A DNA stretch of 64,000 nucleotides, taken from Paenibacillus sp. FSL H8-0079. Its GTDB lineage: Bacteria > Bacillota > Bacilli > Paenibacillales > Paenibacillaceae. Location of the stretch: the NCBI RefSeq assembly GCF_037991315.1, contig NZ_CP150300.1:2790001-2854000 (forward strand), in the 5' to 3' direction. The translations under genes were made by a program, and so were the position numbers. Under the pieces are notes generated by a model. The model was not told where the DNA came from and made no database searches. It saw nothing but the letters and a program-made list of their open reading frames with translations. Positions 46,525-55,452 of this stretch are shown here, piece by piece; position 1 is the stretch's first letter, and each line of letters opens with the position of its first letter.

Positions 46525-47490
46525 ATGTATACGGACAAACAGGAATATTCGTTCTCAACATGTTGGAATATCAAACGTCATACGACCGGACAAGGCATGA
46601 TCGAGGAGATCAAGTCTCTTGGATTCAGACAGGTTGAACTGAATTATAACGTTACGGAAGAGATGCTGCAGACGATAGAACCGATGATTGAACGGGGAGA
46701 GATCGGTATATCCAGTGTGCATAATACATTTCCGCATGTGGCTGATCCGGATTACGGGACGGATTCCGTCCTGCTCGGATTCGATGATGAGCCGCGCCGC
46801 AAACGGGCGATTGAACTGTTACTTCGCTCAGCCGAGTACGCACATCGTTATGGGGCCAAGGCTGTCGTTGTACATCCCGGTGAGGTTCCGTTTGAATACA
46901 ATATAGATGAAGCGTTGAAAAAGATATATCACGATCAAGGACCGGATTCATCGGCATATCAATCTTTATGGCAAGAGATGCTGGAGAAGCGGGAAGATGG
47001 CAGTGCTCATTATCTGAGCCGGATTCAGGAAAGTCTGGAAGAGGTATGCGACTTGTCGGAGCAGCGGGGATACGGAGTGAATTTCGGTATTGAGACCCGT
47101 TCACGCTGTTATCAGATGCCGACTTTGCACGAAGCAGGAAAGATCATTGGACAAATGAAGGGCGCGCCGCTTGGTCTCTGGTACGATATTGGTCACGGCA
47201 TGATGATGGATCGAATGGGCCTATATGACAATGTACGTGAAGCTAACGCGTTGATTGATCACGTGGTTGGGGTGCATATTCATGAAACCGTAGGGTTGGC
47301 AGATCATTGGTGTCCATACGTTCATAGCAAAGACATGACCTTCTTTGATTCCTTTTTGGATATTATCGACCGTTCGCCGGTGAAAGTATATGAGCTGAAA
47401 GCCGCTTGTACACCGGAAGAGATCGATGAAAGTCACGGATTGATTACAGCTCGCATTGCTGAACGTCAAGCGGCACGTCAGCGCGGATAA
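46525..47490 (+). CDS. Sugar phosphate isomerase/epimerase (TIM barrel)
   Basis: 321-aa xylose-isomerase-like TIM-barrel protein. Metal-ligand motifs typical of the AP-endonuclease-2 superfamily are visible: SVHNTFPHV, AVVVHPGEVP, NFGIETRSRCYQMPT, GLWYDIGHGM, GVHIHETVGL and YELKAACTPEEI. AGGAGGACC precedes the ATG. Last gene of the sugar locus; probably epimerises or isomerises the imported sugar. A long-stem terminator follows. Exact substrate unknown. Confidence 0.85.
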   Translation: MYTDKQEYSFSTCWNIKRHTTGQGMIEEIKSLGFRQVELNYNVTEEMLQTIEPMIERGEIGISSVHNTFPHVADPDYGTDSVLLGFDDEPRRKRAIELLLRSAEYAHRYGAKAVVVHPGEVPFEYNIDEALKKIYHDQGPDSSAYQSLWQEMLEKREDGSAHYLSRIQESLEEVCDLSEQRGYGVNFGIETRSRCYQMPTLHEAGKIIGQMKGAPLGLWYDIGHGMMMDRMGLYDNVREANALIDHVVGVHIHETVGLADHWCPYVHSKDMTFFDSFLDIIDRSPVKVYELKAACTPEEIDESHGLITARIAERQAARQRG

Positions 47491-47636
47491 GGATTGGTAT
47501 ATTTTATACTAATCGCATAGATGGGTAAATGATAACGAATGTGAAGCATATTTTTCAGCTGATGTCTGACGTCCAATTGGGGTAGAAGATATCGTCTATT
47601 TTATGTGCTATGCGGAGATGTGGGGATATTTAATGG

Positions 47637-47694
47637 AAAAAGGGATCGGTTTCATCGGCCTGATAGGCTTGGTGACACGGATCCCTTTTTTTTT
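47637..47694 (+). terminator. Rho-independent terminator of the sugar locus
   Basis: AAAAAGGGATC ... GGATCCCTTTTT long hairpin with secondary pairing inside, followed by T9. Confidence 0.85.
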
Positions 47695-47794
47695 GATTTT
47701 GTTTGATATGTAAATGTGATTGGTGTACAGCTTTCATTCAGATCACATTTTGGCGCACACTTGGCTTCATTGCTGGGTACTCTTTGGAAGCTAA

Positions 47795-47995
47795 CGAACC
47801 TGACGCACCTTATTCCAAGCATATGAGTCAGATTGAAATCGTAAGGAATCTGAGACACCTTATTTATCCGTTTGTAGCAGGTTTTGGCCCGTTTTCATTC
47901 ATTTTCATTCGTCTGCTCCCGTTTAGCGTTATTGAGGTTCGTTAGAATTTTAATATTAGTCTAAACAAGGCAATAAGGTGCCACAGGTTCGTTAG
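47795..47995. repeat. Palindromic intergenic repeat, family C, copy 1
   Basis: CTAACGAACCTGACGCACCTTATT at 47795 (given in parts: CTAACGAACCTG, ACGCACCTTATT) returns inverted at 47972-47995 as AATAAGGTGCCAC / AGGTTCGTTAG. A third, direct, degenerate copy (GTAAGGAATCTGAGACACC) lies at about 47840. No ORF. Together with 63841-63892 it defines a CTAACGAA-ended repeat family. Confidence 0.6.
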
Positions 47996-48107
47996 AGTTC
48001 AAGAAGTGAGTCACAACTTGGCGAGAGAAGCGTTTAATTGGAGCTAGAATGAAAAGTGGACACCCGTTAACGGACGGAAGGATAATAAGACTAACGGAGG
48101 TGTCCAC

Positions 48108-48425
48108 ATGGGAGAACAGCGGCAACGATATAACGAAGAATTCAAGAAACAAACGGTCAAATTCATTCAAGAGCAGACGAAGACACTTGGAGATTTGGCA
48201 GAAGAACTCAACATTCCAAAAAGTACGTTGCACCAATGGATGAGTAAGTACCGCGAACTAAAACATGAGCCTGTTGCCAGCGTAGATCGAGTGAAACAAC
48301 TGGAAGCAGAACTCCAAGAGATGCGCCGGTTGCTTCAAGAGAAAGAGCACACGCTCGCGGATACACAAGAAGAACTGGCGATTGTAAAAAAAGCAGTGCA
48401 CATCTTCAGCAAACCAAAGAGCTAA
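48108..48425 (+). CDS. IS3-family transposase OrfA
   Basis: 105-aa DNA-binding subunit: HTH_Tnp_1 domain (YNEEFKKQTVKFIQEQTKTLGDLAEELNIPKSTLHQWM) and a leucine-zipper-like coiled coil (VKQLEAELQEMRRLLQEKEHTLADTQEEL). Near its end a slippery A AAA AAA G at 48386-48393 allows -1 frameshifting into OrfB. Confidence 0.92.
   Translation: MGEQRQRYNEEFKKQTVKFIQEQTKTLGDLAEELNIPKSTLHQWMSKYRELKHEPVASVDRVKQLEAELQEMRRLLQEKEHTLADTQEELAIVKKAVHIFSKPKS
48386..48393 (+). other. Programmed -1 ribosomal frameshift site (A7G)
   Basis: Frame 0 reads GTA AAA AAA GCA. Slipping one base back gives AGC AGT GCA and stays open into orfB, yielding an OrfAB fusion of about 397 aa. A7G sites of this kind are established for IS3-family elements. 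Confidence 0.8.
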
Positions 48426-48463
48426 GATTTCAGTTTGTAGAAGATCATCGCTCCGAGTTTTCT

Positions 48464-49300
48464 TTGGAGAAGATGTGCAGAACCTTTCAAGTATCACGGA
48501 GCGGATATTACAAATGGCGAATGGACCGAACCAGCATGCGGCAGAATCACAAAGACGAGGTCATGAAGCGTATTCGCTATCATTTTTACGACCACCAGAT
48601 GCGGTGTGGAAGCCCTAAAATTACGTATCTGCTCCATTTAGAAGGGTTGCGAATCTCTTCTCGTACCGTCAGTATATACATGCGTCAAATGAATCTACGT
48701 TCTGTGGTCATGCCCAAATATCGCGTTCAGACGACGGATTCCAAACACGACCATCCTCTTGCGCCAAATACGCTGAATCAGCAATTTAAAACGTCCAAAC
48801 CGAATACAGTATGGGTTACCGACATCACCTACATTCCTTGCCGGGGAGGTCGTCTATATCTCGCCAGCGTTCTGGATTTGTGCACACGTGAAATTGTAGG
48901 CTGGCGTCTATATAACCATATGGAAACCAGTTTGGTGATAGGTGCACTGGAGGAAGCTTACAAGGCCAAACGCCCCGCTCCGGGATTACTCCATCACTCG
49001 GATCGCGGCTCTCAATACACGTCAAAAGAATACGTGGAGCAACTAAAATCATACGGAATGGAATCAAGCATGAGCCGGCGAGGAAACTGTTATGATAACG
49101 CCTGTATTGAGTCATGGCACAGTATTTTAAAGAAGGAACTCATTTACTGCAATCCTCGTTTTAAGACGCCGGAAGAGGCTTATACTGCCATCTACCAGTA
49201 CATTGAGTTCTATTACAATCGCAAGCGAATGCATGGCGCGCTAGGCTATCTTTCCCCTGCTCGTTTTGCGATGAAATTTACGGACAAATCCGCAGCGTAG
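48464..49300 (+). CDS. IS3-family transposase OrfB (DDE integrase domain)
   Basis: 278 aa from the first ATG, but the frame is open back to the A7G site and is normally made as the OrfAB fusion. HTH_21 segment (HFYDHQMRCGSPKITYLLHLEGLRIS). Catalytic DDE residues in VWVTDITYI, HHSDRGSQY and ESWHSILKKEL. C-terminus YYNRKRMHGALGYLSPARF is typical. Appears intact, so the element may be active. Confidence 0.93.
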   Translation: MEKMCRTFQVSRSGYYKWRMDRTSMRQNHKDEVMKRIRYHFYDHQMRCGSPKITYLLHLEGLRISSRTVSIYMRQMNLRSVVMPKYRVQTTDSKHDHPLAPNTLNQQFKTSKPNTVWVTDITYIPCRGGRLYLASVLDLCTREIVGWRLYNHMETSLVIGALEEAYKAKRPAPGLLHHSDRGSQYTSKEYVEQLKSYGMESSMSRRGNCYDNACIESWHSILKKELIYCNPRFKTPEEAYTAIYQYIEFYYNRKRMHGALGYLSPARFAMKFTDKSAA

Positions 49301-49368
49301 TGTCTACTTTTTTGACATAGGTCCAAATCTACCTATCACCAAAGTAAGATTGAGCGTGTGATTCTTTT

Positions 49369-49953
49369 TTACTCGTACATCCGTCGTTCAAGTTCGGCAT
49401 AGGCAATCGCAGGATTATCACTGGAGTTATCAATATAAGCAACGGATGCAGAAGGGAGCGGCCAAGCTACTTCTTTACGGACGAGAGAAGCTGTGAAAGC
49501 ATCCCAGTTTGCAAGTTTCCATTCATCTAGTGGGGATTGTCTTGCTGAGATCCGTTTGTGATACAACGCTTCATTCTCAAGATAAATATAGGCCACACGC
49601 ACATCCGTATCATCCAGGGTATGTCCAATTCGTGCAAGTTCCTGAGCAATCCAATCCGGGGTACCGATTTCTTTGGTAAATGGCCCCACAACGATCGTAT
49701 CGATACCCAACTGAACGTTATCCAGAGCAGCATCCATCGTAATGCGGTACCCAAGATTACGGCATAACCTTTTGTATTCAGGCGAATCTCGGTCGGATGG
49801 ATCGAGTCCCTGAAGGGTCATGATCGCCTCAGCCGCCGGACGAAGTAGAATATCCATATCAAAGAAAGCAGCTTTATGTTTACGGGAAAGGGCTTTGGCT
49901 AGTGTGGTCTTGCCACTTCCGGCCCCGCCGAGAAAGAAAATTAGTTTGCTCAT
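49369..49953 (-). CDS. P-loop ATPase/kinase-like protein
   Basis: 194 aa. Walker A GGAGSGKTTLAKALSRKH at residues 8-25, a hydrophobic strand ending in a possible acceptor-binding Asp (AAFFDMDILLRP), and a later VAYIYLENEALYHKRISARQSPLDEW segment with LID-like arginines, as in AAA_33/shikimate-kinase-like small kinases. GGAGGC precedes the ATG. Stands alone between the IS3 element and the PadR pair. Substrate unknown. Confidence 0.8.
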   Translation of the reverse strand: MSKLIFFLGGAGSGKTTLAKALSRKHKAAFFDMDILLRPAAEAIMTLQGLDPSDRDSPEYKRLCRNLGYRITMDAALDNVQLGIDTIVVGPFTKEIGTPDWIAQELARIGHTLDDTDVRVAYIYLENEALYHKRISARQSPLDEWKLANWDAFTASLVRKEVAWPLPSASVAYIDNSSDNPAIAYAELERRMYE

Positions 49954-50126
49954 GAATGTAATGCCTCCTTAATTTGATTCGAAAATAGGATATGTAATTG
50001 ATTAGACGAATAGATAGATTCATCATTAAAGTCCGTGAATGAAAGGACTTGTTTATTTTAACATAAATAAAGAAGCTTGTTGGCTAGACAGAAAAGGAAG
50101 GATAAGGTAATATCATACCTAGTTTT

Positions 50127-50138
50127 CCTATGCATAGG
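50127..50138. promoter_or_regulatory. Candidate PadR operator
   Basis: Perfect 12-base palindrome CCTATGCATAGG, 36 bases before the PadR gene. PadR proteins commonly autoregulate; binding here is inference. Confidence 0.35.
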
Positions 50139-50173
50139 TTTCCGATGTATGTGAAAAGGAAGGAGTGAGCGCG

Positions 50174-50509
50174 TTGCAGGTTAACAAACAAATGATTAAA
50201 GGCAGTACCGAAACATTGATTCTGACCCTGCTTCAGGAACGACCGTTGTACGGTTATGAATTAATTAAGGAATTACATCGTCAATCCGAGGGTGTTTTTA
50301 ATCTGAAAGAGGGTACGCTATATCCTATTTTGCATGCTATGGAGATTGAAGGATGGGTAGAGTCGTACTGGATGGAGGTTGAAGGCCGTAAACGGAAATA
50401 TTATTCGATTCGTGACAAGGGCATGGAGGCCTTACAAAGTAAAAAAGCAGAATGGAATATGTTCCGTAGAGCTGTGGATCGGGTGCTTGGGGAAGGAGGC
50501 CTGACATGA
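50174..50509 (+). CDS. PadR-family transcriptional regulator
   Basis: 111-aa winged-helix repressor: STETLILTLLQERPLYGYELIKEL with the wing EGTLYPILHAMEIEGWVESYW and RKRKYYSIRDKG, the family hallmark. TTG at 50174 is 9 bases after AAGGAAGGAG; the GTG at 50165 touches that site. The stop overlaps the next start (ATGA). PadR/HAAS-membrane-protein pairs are common in Firmicutes; the regulator likely controls the pair. Confidence 0.92.
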   Translation: MQVNKQMIKGSTETLILTLLQERPLYGYELIKELHRQSEGVFNLKEGTLYPILHAMEIEGWVESYWMEVEGRKRKYYSIRDKGMEALQSKKAEWNMFRRAVDRVLGEGGLT

Positions 50510-51753
50510 CAAATCGACATGAGCGAATTCAGCATTATCTTGATCACATGTGTGTTCAGGTTAAAGCTCGCGAAGTACATAACGACCTGCGTGATGAGTT
50601 GGGAAACCACATAGAAGAAATGATGTTGGACAAAGAACAAGAAGGTTATACAGAGGAAGAAGCAATTGCATATGCGATTGAACAGATGGGTGATCCAGCT
50701 GTCGTAGGCAAGAGCATGCACCGGTTGCATCGCCATCGTATGCATTGGGGTCTGTTAGTTGGACTAATTGGTTTGTCTATAACTAGCCTGTTACTGATAT
50801 GGATTTTTACGATTAATGTAGCAGATGAAAAGTATCAGTTCTTATATCGCGGTCATGTGATTTACACCGTTATAGGTGTAATGATTATGTTGTTCTTTAT
50901 TTACTTTGATTATCGTAAGTTGAAAAAAGCTGCTTGGTGGATCTATATTCTACTTAATGCCCTGTTGTGGATTAATCCAATGATATCTACGAATTTTTAT
51001 GGTATGAGCAGATTCCTGATTGCACCACTTGGATTTGTAATAGACCTTACCACTGCTTCAGTGTGGATTTTGCCACTTGCCATAGGGGCAATTGTGCAGG
51101 AGAAGCTTCATTCAAACTGCAATATGCAATCCATATTGACCTATATTGCTATGGTAGCGTTACCTGTAGTGCTATTGTTTCAAATGTCGGACTGGGTGCG
51201 CATGTTTCTGTTTGGCACAATGTCCATTATTTTATTTGGTTGGCTCACGCGAAAATGGCTTTATACAGTCTTAGGTGCTGTTGTAACAGGAAGTATTTTT
51301 GTATTGTTATTGTTTTTTGCAGATAGGTACGGCCCCCTGGAGAGGCTTTCTGTCGTTTTGAATCTTCAGGATGACCCTTACGGTGGCTATAGTAACAATT
51401 CCATTATTAAAATTATTCAATCAGCCGGGATACTGTTATTGGTGGGTATCATCTGGTTTGTTGCAAGTATGGTGAAGATGCTTTCTCGCATTCGGGACAA
51501 TTTCGGTCGAATGATAATTATCAGTATCACATCCATGTTTGCGTTGCAAATCATCTATTCGTTGGCGATGACTACCGGCAAGGCTCCAATTCTTAGCATT
51601 GTTTTTCCTTTAATAGGATATGGCAATCACCTGCTTTTCGAATATGCCATGGTCGGCTTACTTCTCGGTATTTATCGTCGGAAGGATACCATTTCGACGA
51701 TAAATGAAAAAATACAGCAGAAGATGGATGCCGACCTACTGACCAATTCATAG
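50506..51753 (+). CDS. HAAS-domain membrane protein with SEDS-like C-terminus
   Basis: 415 aa. Residues 1-80 form a permease-prefix/HAAS (DUF1700-type) helical domain (VHNDLRDELGNHIEEMMLDKEQEGYTEEEAIAYAIEQMGDP). About nine transmembrane helices follow. The end (APILSIVFPLIGYGNHLLFEYAMVGLLLGIYRRK) resembles the conserved PFVSYGGSS-x-L...GLLLSI end of FtsW/RodA/SpoVE glycosyltransferases, with the Ser residues replaced. Translationally coupled to the PadR gene. I infer a diverged SEDS relative; activity unknown. Confidence 0.8.
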   Translation: MTNRHERIQHYLDHMCVQVKAREVHNDLRDELGNHIEEMMLDKEQEGYTEEEAIAYAIEQMGDPAVVGKSMHRLHRHRMHWGLLVGLIGLSITSLLLIWIFTINVADEKYQFLYRGHVIYTVIGVMIMLFFIYFDYRKLKKAAWWIYILLNALLWINPMISTNFYGMSRFLIAPLGFVIDLTTASVWILPLAIGAIVQEKLHSNCNMQSILTYIAMVALPVVLLFQMSDWVRMFLFGTMSIILFGWLTRKWLYTVLGAVVTGSIFVLLLFFADRYGPLERLSVVLNLQDDPYGGYSNNSIIKIIQSAGILLLVGIIWFVASMVKMLSRIRDNFGRMIIISITSMFALQIIYSLAMTTGKAPILSIVFPLIGYGNHLLFEYAMVGLLLGIYRRKDTISTINEKIQQKMDADLLTNS

Positions 51754-51795
51754 GCATCCAAAATCATTACCGTATCATGAAATGAAGATATTGTT

Positions 51796-51814
51796 ATGCT
51801 CGTTTAACGAGCAT
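51796..51814. terminator. Hairpin between convergent genes
   Basis: Perfect ATGCTCG-TTTAA-CGAGCAT stem between the HAAS gene and the convergent SgrR-type gene. T-runs are short, so terminator strength is uncertain. Confidence 0.45.
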
Positions 51815-53605
51815 TCACGGAAACCAGATATGACGCAGGTTCACCCAGCCCTGGCTGTTGAAAGATAGACCTCGCACAGAAGGTAGATAAGCGGTTTCTA
51901 CTGGTTTTTTGGATAAATGGAACAGTAGGTTCTGATCAACCAAAAATTGCTCAATTCGATCTAATTCAGAAGTTCGATCTACTGCGATGGGAGAGGCGAC
52001 GATGGTTTGCAAAATCTCATGAATCGTTATACGAGCAGAATCTTCCAGATGCTCAGATAACGTGGAGTAGAGATCATACCTGCGCAGTTCTTCGTCCCTG
52101 TCCCGAATGAGAGAGAAGAGAATCAGATCAGATTCCAGCCGCAGATTTCCTTTGAACTGCTCCATCGTAGCGGTTCGGACGGTACAAGAGAAACCGCACT
52201 GCTCCAGTATGGACGCCAGATGTTGAGCATCCCTGCGATATTGTGGAATGGTTGCAATGTGTAAGGAGATGGGACTGGAGGATACTGAACTTATCGATAT
52301 ATCGCTAAATCCCTCCGAGTGGACCTGGACTTTCATGGTATTCACCGCACTAAAATCAGTATCCACGATCTCAGAGTTATCTGCATGTCCATCATCTCTA
52401 TACATTCCAGCAAGGCATGACTTGAGGTGTGCTCTTACTTCCGGATCGTTTAACGGTCCGGCTTTTTGTGTATTACACGTGAGTAATTTATGAACCATCA
52501 CACCTGCACTAATCTGTGTCCAGTCTGCACCCGCAGACGAAGACGGATTATGAACAAGATGAAAAAACGGAGTTTCGATATCTTGGCTATCATCCATTTC
52601 TGTCGAAGCACTCCACGGAATCTGCAGGATATCCACACGGTCCATATGTGCTCTACCCTGAAAATACGATGTAAATACCTCAAGTCTGCACAAGTGATCA
52701 TCCCAGACAGTGACCTTGAACGGCCCCGTGCCAACAGGTTTTTGCATCCCGTGCACATCACCCGAGAGCTTCATCTTCTGTTCGTTTGTTCCTGGTGAGG
52801 GTACAATCGCCGCACGACTTGTTGTAAGAAAGGACAAAAACAATTCATGAGAATCTTTAAGCTGGAAACAAACGGTTAAGGGATCGACTGCTTCAATAGA
52901 TAAAATTTGTTTACTCACATCGCGGTATAGTGTCCGGCGATCTGAGGATAGCAGCCGCTCAAACGTGTGCACAATATCATGGGCCGTCAGCATCTGACCA
53001 TTGTGAAATGTAATCCCTTTTCGCAAATAAAAGATCCAGGTCTGCCGGTCTGCGCTGACATCCCAAGTGTGAGCCAGACAGGGAAGAATCTCTCCTTGTT
53101 CACCCCTCTGAACCAACCCGTCAAAGACATGACTGGTAACAAAGGATTCAGCTAATAGATTAATGTACAGCGGATCAAGCGCATGAAGCTGTTGGCGCAG
53201 GGGCAACCGAAGCGTATCAATCTGCTCATTATTGGTGCCGGCTTCCGTATGATGTCCTGAATACCCAAGCAACCACTGATTTAGATGATCCTGCATGGTT
53301 GTTGAACTGGAGAATGCGCTCACCTGCTCGGCAGCTTCCTGCAATTCCCGGCGATTCATGGCCTGCATCATATATTCTGCGGCGATTTGATCAGCCGGAA
53401 CAAGCAAGGTCAGTGAAGAACGCCGACCCCGGCCACGCTGGGAAACCCAACGAATCCAGTCATGGGCTACCATCTTTTTGACAATCGTTAACGTATTGCG
53501 GTGCGTACAATTCAGAAGTTCAGCGAGATTGGCGAGTGTAAGTTCATGTTCTATATGGTGACCGTAATGACGATGCAACAGCAGATATTGCTGATGTAAT
53601 TTCAA
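51815..53605 (-). CDS. SgrR-type transcriptional regulator with solute-binding domain
   Basis: 596 aa. The N-terminal SgrR_N winged-helix domain (residues 1-110: ELTLANLAELLNCTHRNTLTIVKKMVAHDWIRWVSQRGRGRRSSLTLL) is joined to an SBP_bac_5-like periplasmic-binding domain (residues 150-560: LAHTWDVSADRQTWIFYLRKGITFHNGQMLTAHDIVHTFERLL; GTGPFKVTVWDDHLCRLEVFTSYFQG). No signal peptide, so it is cytoplasmic and probably senses an intracellular peptide or sugar derivative. TTG start 11 bases after GGAGG. Divergent from the DUF4173 gene; target unknown. Confidence 0.9.
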   Translation of the reverse strand: MKLHQQYLLLHRHYGHHIEHELTLANLAELLNCTHRNTLTIVKKMVAHDWIRWVSQRGRGRRSSLTLLVPADQIAAEYMMQAMNRRELQEAAEQVSAFSSSTTMQDHLNQWLLGYSGHHTEAGTNNEQIDTLRLPLRQQLHALDPLYINLLAESFVTSHVFDGLVQRGEQGEILPCLAHTWDVSADRQTWIFYLRKGITFHNGQMLTAHDIVHTFERLLSSDRRTLYRDVSKQILSIEAVDPLTVCFQLKDSHELFLSFLTTSRAAIVPSPGTNEQKMKLSGDVHGMQKPVGTGPFKVTVWDDHLCRLEVFTSYFQGRAHMDRVDILQIPWSASTEMDDSQDIETPFFHLVHNPSSSAGADWTQISAGVMVHKLLTCNTQKAGPLNDPEVRAHLKSCLAGMYRDDGHADNSEIVDTDFSAVNTMKVQVHSEGFSDISISSVSSSPISLHIATIPQYRRDAQHLASILEQCGFSCTVRTATMEQFKGNLRLESDLILFSLIRDRDEELRRYDLYSTLSEHLEDSARITIHEILQTIVASPIAVDRTSELDRIEQFLVDQNLLFHLSKKPVETAYLPSVRGLSFNSQGWVNLRHIWFP

Positions 53606-53740
53606 AGTGTTGATTCCCTCCTGGAGGTGATCTCTGACGCAATCCTCTAAAATAAGAAGTTTTATCGATTTTAATTTCTATTTATATTCCTATTTTATCA
53701 TCTAGAATAAAGCATAGAAAGGTTAATGGAGGTTTTTCCC

Positions 53741-55360
53741 ATGATTGATAAAATAATGGCTTCACCGCACCGCGCGCTGATCACGCTACTGTCTGCATGG
53801 ATACTGGCAATCATTCACCAGTATTTATTCTATGGTAATGAAATTGGCGTATCGTATCCTATCTTTGTAATTCTCTTTTATGTGTTCATGTATCTGTTTG
53901 CACGGGACCGCATGAGGTCTTTCAAGTTCATTGATGCTTTTGTAGCGGCTGTAGTGCTATTGTTGTCGCTAACGTTCCTGTTATACGACAATGAACTGCT
54001 GTATGTTCTTAATTTTCTGGTCATACCTGGCGTAGTTATCTTACATATGACGTATCTGATGGGCAGAAAACAGAAGCAGTGGTGGGAGATTGGTTTGATT
54101 GGTACGGCTATTGACCACATGCTGCCTCAAGCCATACGTCATTGGGGGACTGTTGCTGCTATTGCTGTAAGAGCAGGCGGGCGTGGCATGGGCAAATCCC
54201 AAAAAACAGTTGTGTTCAAAGTGCTCATTGGTCTTGTGGCATCCTTGCCGATCCTCATTGTAGTCGTTGCATTACTGTCCTCCGCTGACGGGGTCTTCGA
54301 TCAATATTTAGCCGGTTTTCCGGAGTGGTTGAATCAGCTAGCTTTTACTCCAGGGATACCGAGAATCATCTGGATTGTCATTGCAGGTGTATTGCTGTTC
54401 GGTTATGTATGGGGATTTGTACAGCCGATGCAATATGAGGCAGAGAAGAGAGCGAACGCACATTGGAAAAATGGAGCAGCGTCCACGGTTGATAAGCGTG
54501 ATCACACCTATATATTCTCTCCTGTGGACCCGGTCACTAAAGGTGAGGTTACGAATAAGATTACACCCGAGCCCGCACGCACTCCGGTTCATCGGGAACC
54601 ATTCAGATTGGATCCCATCATAGTGGGTACGATGCTCATCGTCATCAACTGTGTGTACGTTCTGTTTGTACTTGTACAGTTTTCGTATCTCTTTGGTGCG
54701 GGAGAGGGGCATCTTCCGGTAGATCTGTCCTACGCAGAGTATGCGAGAAGTGGATTTGCAGAATTGATTCTCGTCACGGGTATTAACTTCTTTATCCTTA
54801 TTGTTGCTTTGCAGTATACCCGTCTGAGTGGAAAAGCAGGTTTAATCATGCATCAGGTACTCCTCCTGATTTTGGTCAGTTGTTCGGCGATCATGTTGTA
54901 TTCCGCGTTTATGCGCCTTAATCTCTATGAGCAGGCTTATGGATATACGTACATCCGCTTCCTGGTGCACGCATTCATGATTTTCCTGGCACTTCTGTTG
55001 CTGATTGCCGGCCTTCGCATACGCTACACGTCAATACCGCTGATCCGTTGGTATATTGTGCTTGCGCTCACTGCATATGTTGCTGTCAACTACGTGGGCA
55101 TGGATAATCGGATTGCCGAGCTGAATATTGAACGTTATCATCAGACTGGCAATATTGATGCAACCTACCTGGCAAGTCTGTCAGCAGATGCAGTTCCGTT
55201 ACTTCGAGAGTTTGCTCTCGAGGAGTACCCGGATCTCAAGAGAGAAATGCTGGAACGTCAAGCCTACTTGGACATGTACTCATCAGAAGGTGCCTGGCCT
55301 TCTTATAACGTTGCAAGACACAGAGCGGAGCTAGAAATGTCCAAATTAAGAACGGAATAG
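53741..55360 (+). CDS. DUF4173-type membrane protein
   Basis: 539-aa polytopic protein with about 12 helices and a cytoplasmic loop at residues about 245-290. The segment SYAEYARSGFAELILVTGINFFILIVAL and the ending AVNYVGMDNRIAELNIERYHQTGNIDATYLASLSADAVP are typical of DUF4173/DUF4153 proteins. TGGAGG lies 8-10 bases before the ATG at 53741. No biochemical role is established to my knowledge. Divergent from the SgrR-type regulator, which could control it. Confidence 0.88.
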   Translation: MIDKIMASPHRALITLLSAWILAIIHQYLFYGNEIGVSYPIFVILFYVFMYLFARDRMRSFKFIDAFVAAVVLLLSLTFLLYDNELLYVLNFLVIPGVVILHMTYLMGRKQKQWWEIGLIGTAIDHMLPQAIRHWGTVAAIAVRAGGRGMGKSQKTVVFKVLIGLVASLPILIVVVALLSSADGVFDQYLAGFPEWLNQLAFTPGIPRIIWIVIAGVLLFGYVWGFVQPMQYEAEKRANAHWKNGAASTVDKRDHTYIFSPVDPVTKGEVTNKITPEPARTPVHREPFRLDPIIVGTMLIVINCVYVLFVLVQFSYLFGAGEGHLPVDLSYAEYARSGFAELILVTGINFFILIVALQYTRLSGKAGLIMHQVLLLILVSCSAIMLYSAFMRLNLYEQAYGYTYIRFLVHAFMIFLALLLLIAGLRIRYTSIPLIRWYIVLALTAYVAVNYVGMDNRIAELNIERYHQTGNIDATYLASLSADAVPLLREFALEEYPDLKREMLERQAYLDMYSSEGAWPSYNVARHRAELEMSKLRTE

Positions 55361-55411
55361 TTGAATAATCACTGTTTTTACGTACGGATTTATGCAAAAA
55401 CAATATGTAAG

Positions 55412-55420
55412 TGTTATAAT
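55412..55420 (+). promoter_or_regulatory. Extended -10 promoter of the leader-yidC unit
   Basis: TGTTATAAT is a consensus extended -10 element 32 bases before the leader start; the -35 is weak. It would make one transcript carrying the leader ORF and the insertase gene. Confidence 0.5.
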
Positions 55421-55452
55421 ATAAAAACTAACCTATAAAGGGGGTGAATCCC

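Larger units (their letters stand above)
48050..49317 (+). mobile_element. IS3-family insertion sequence, complete
   Basis: About 1.27 kb. Imperfect terminal inverted repeats: TGAAAAGTGGACAC on the left, and TGTCAAAAAAGTAGACAC as the reverse complement of the right end. Two overlapping-phase ORFs with an A7G frameshift site lie between. Exact ends and target duplication could not be fixed by eye. Confidence 0.8.
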
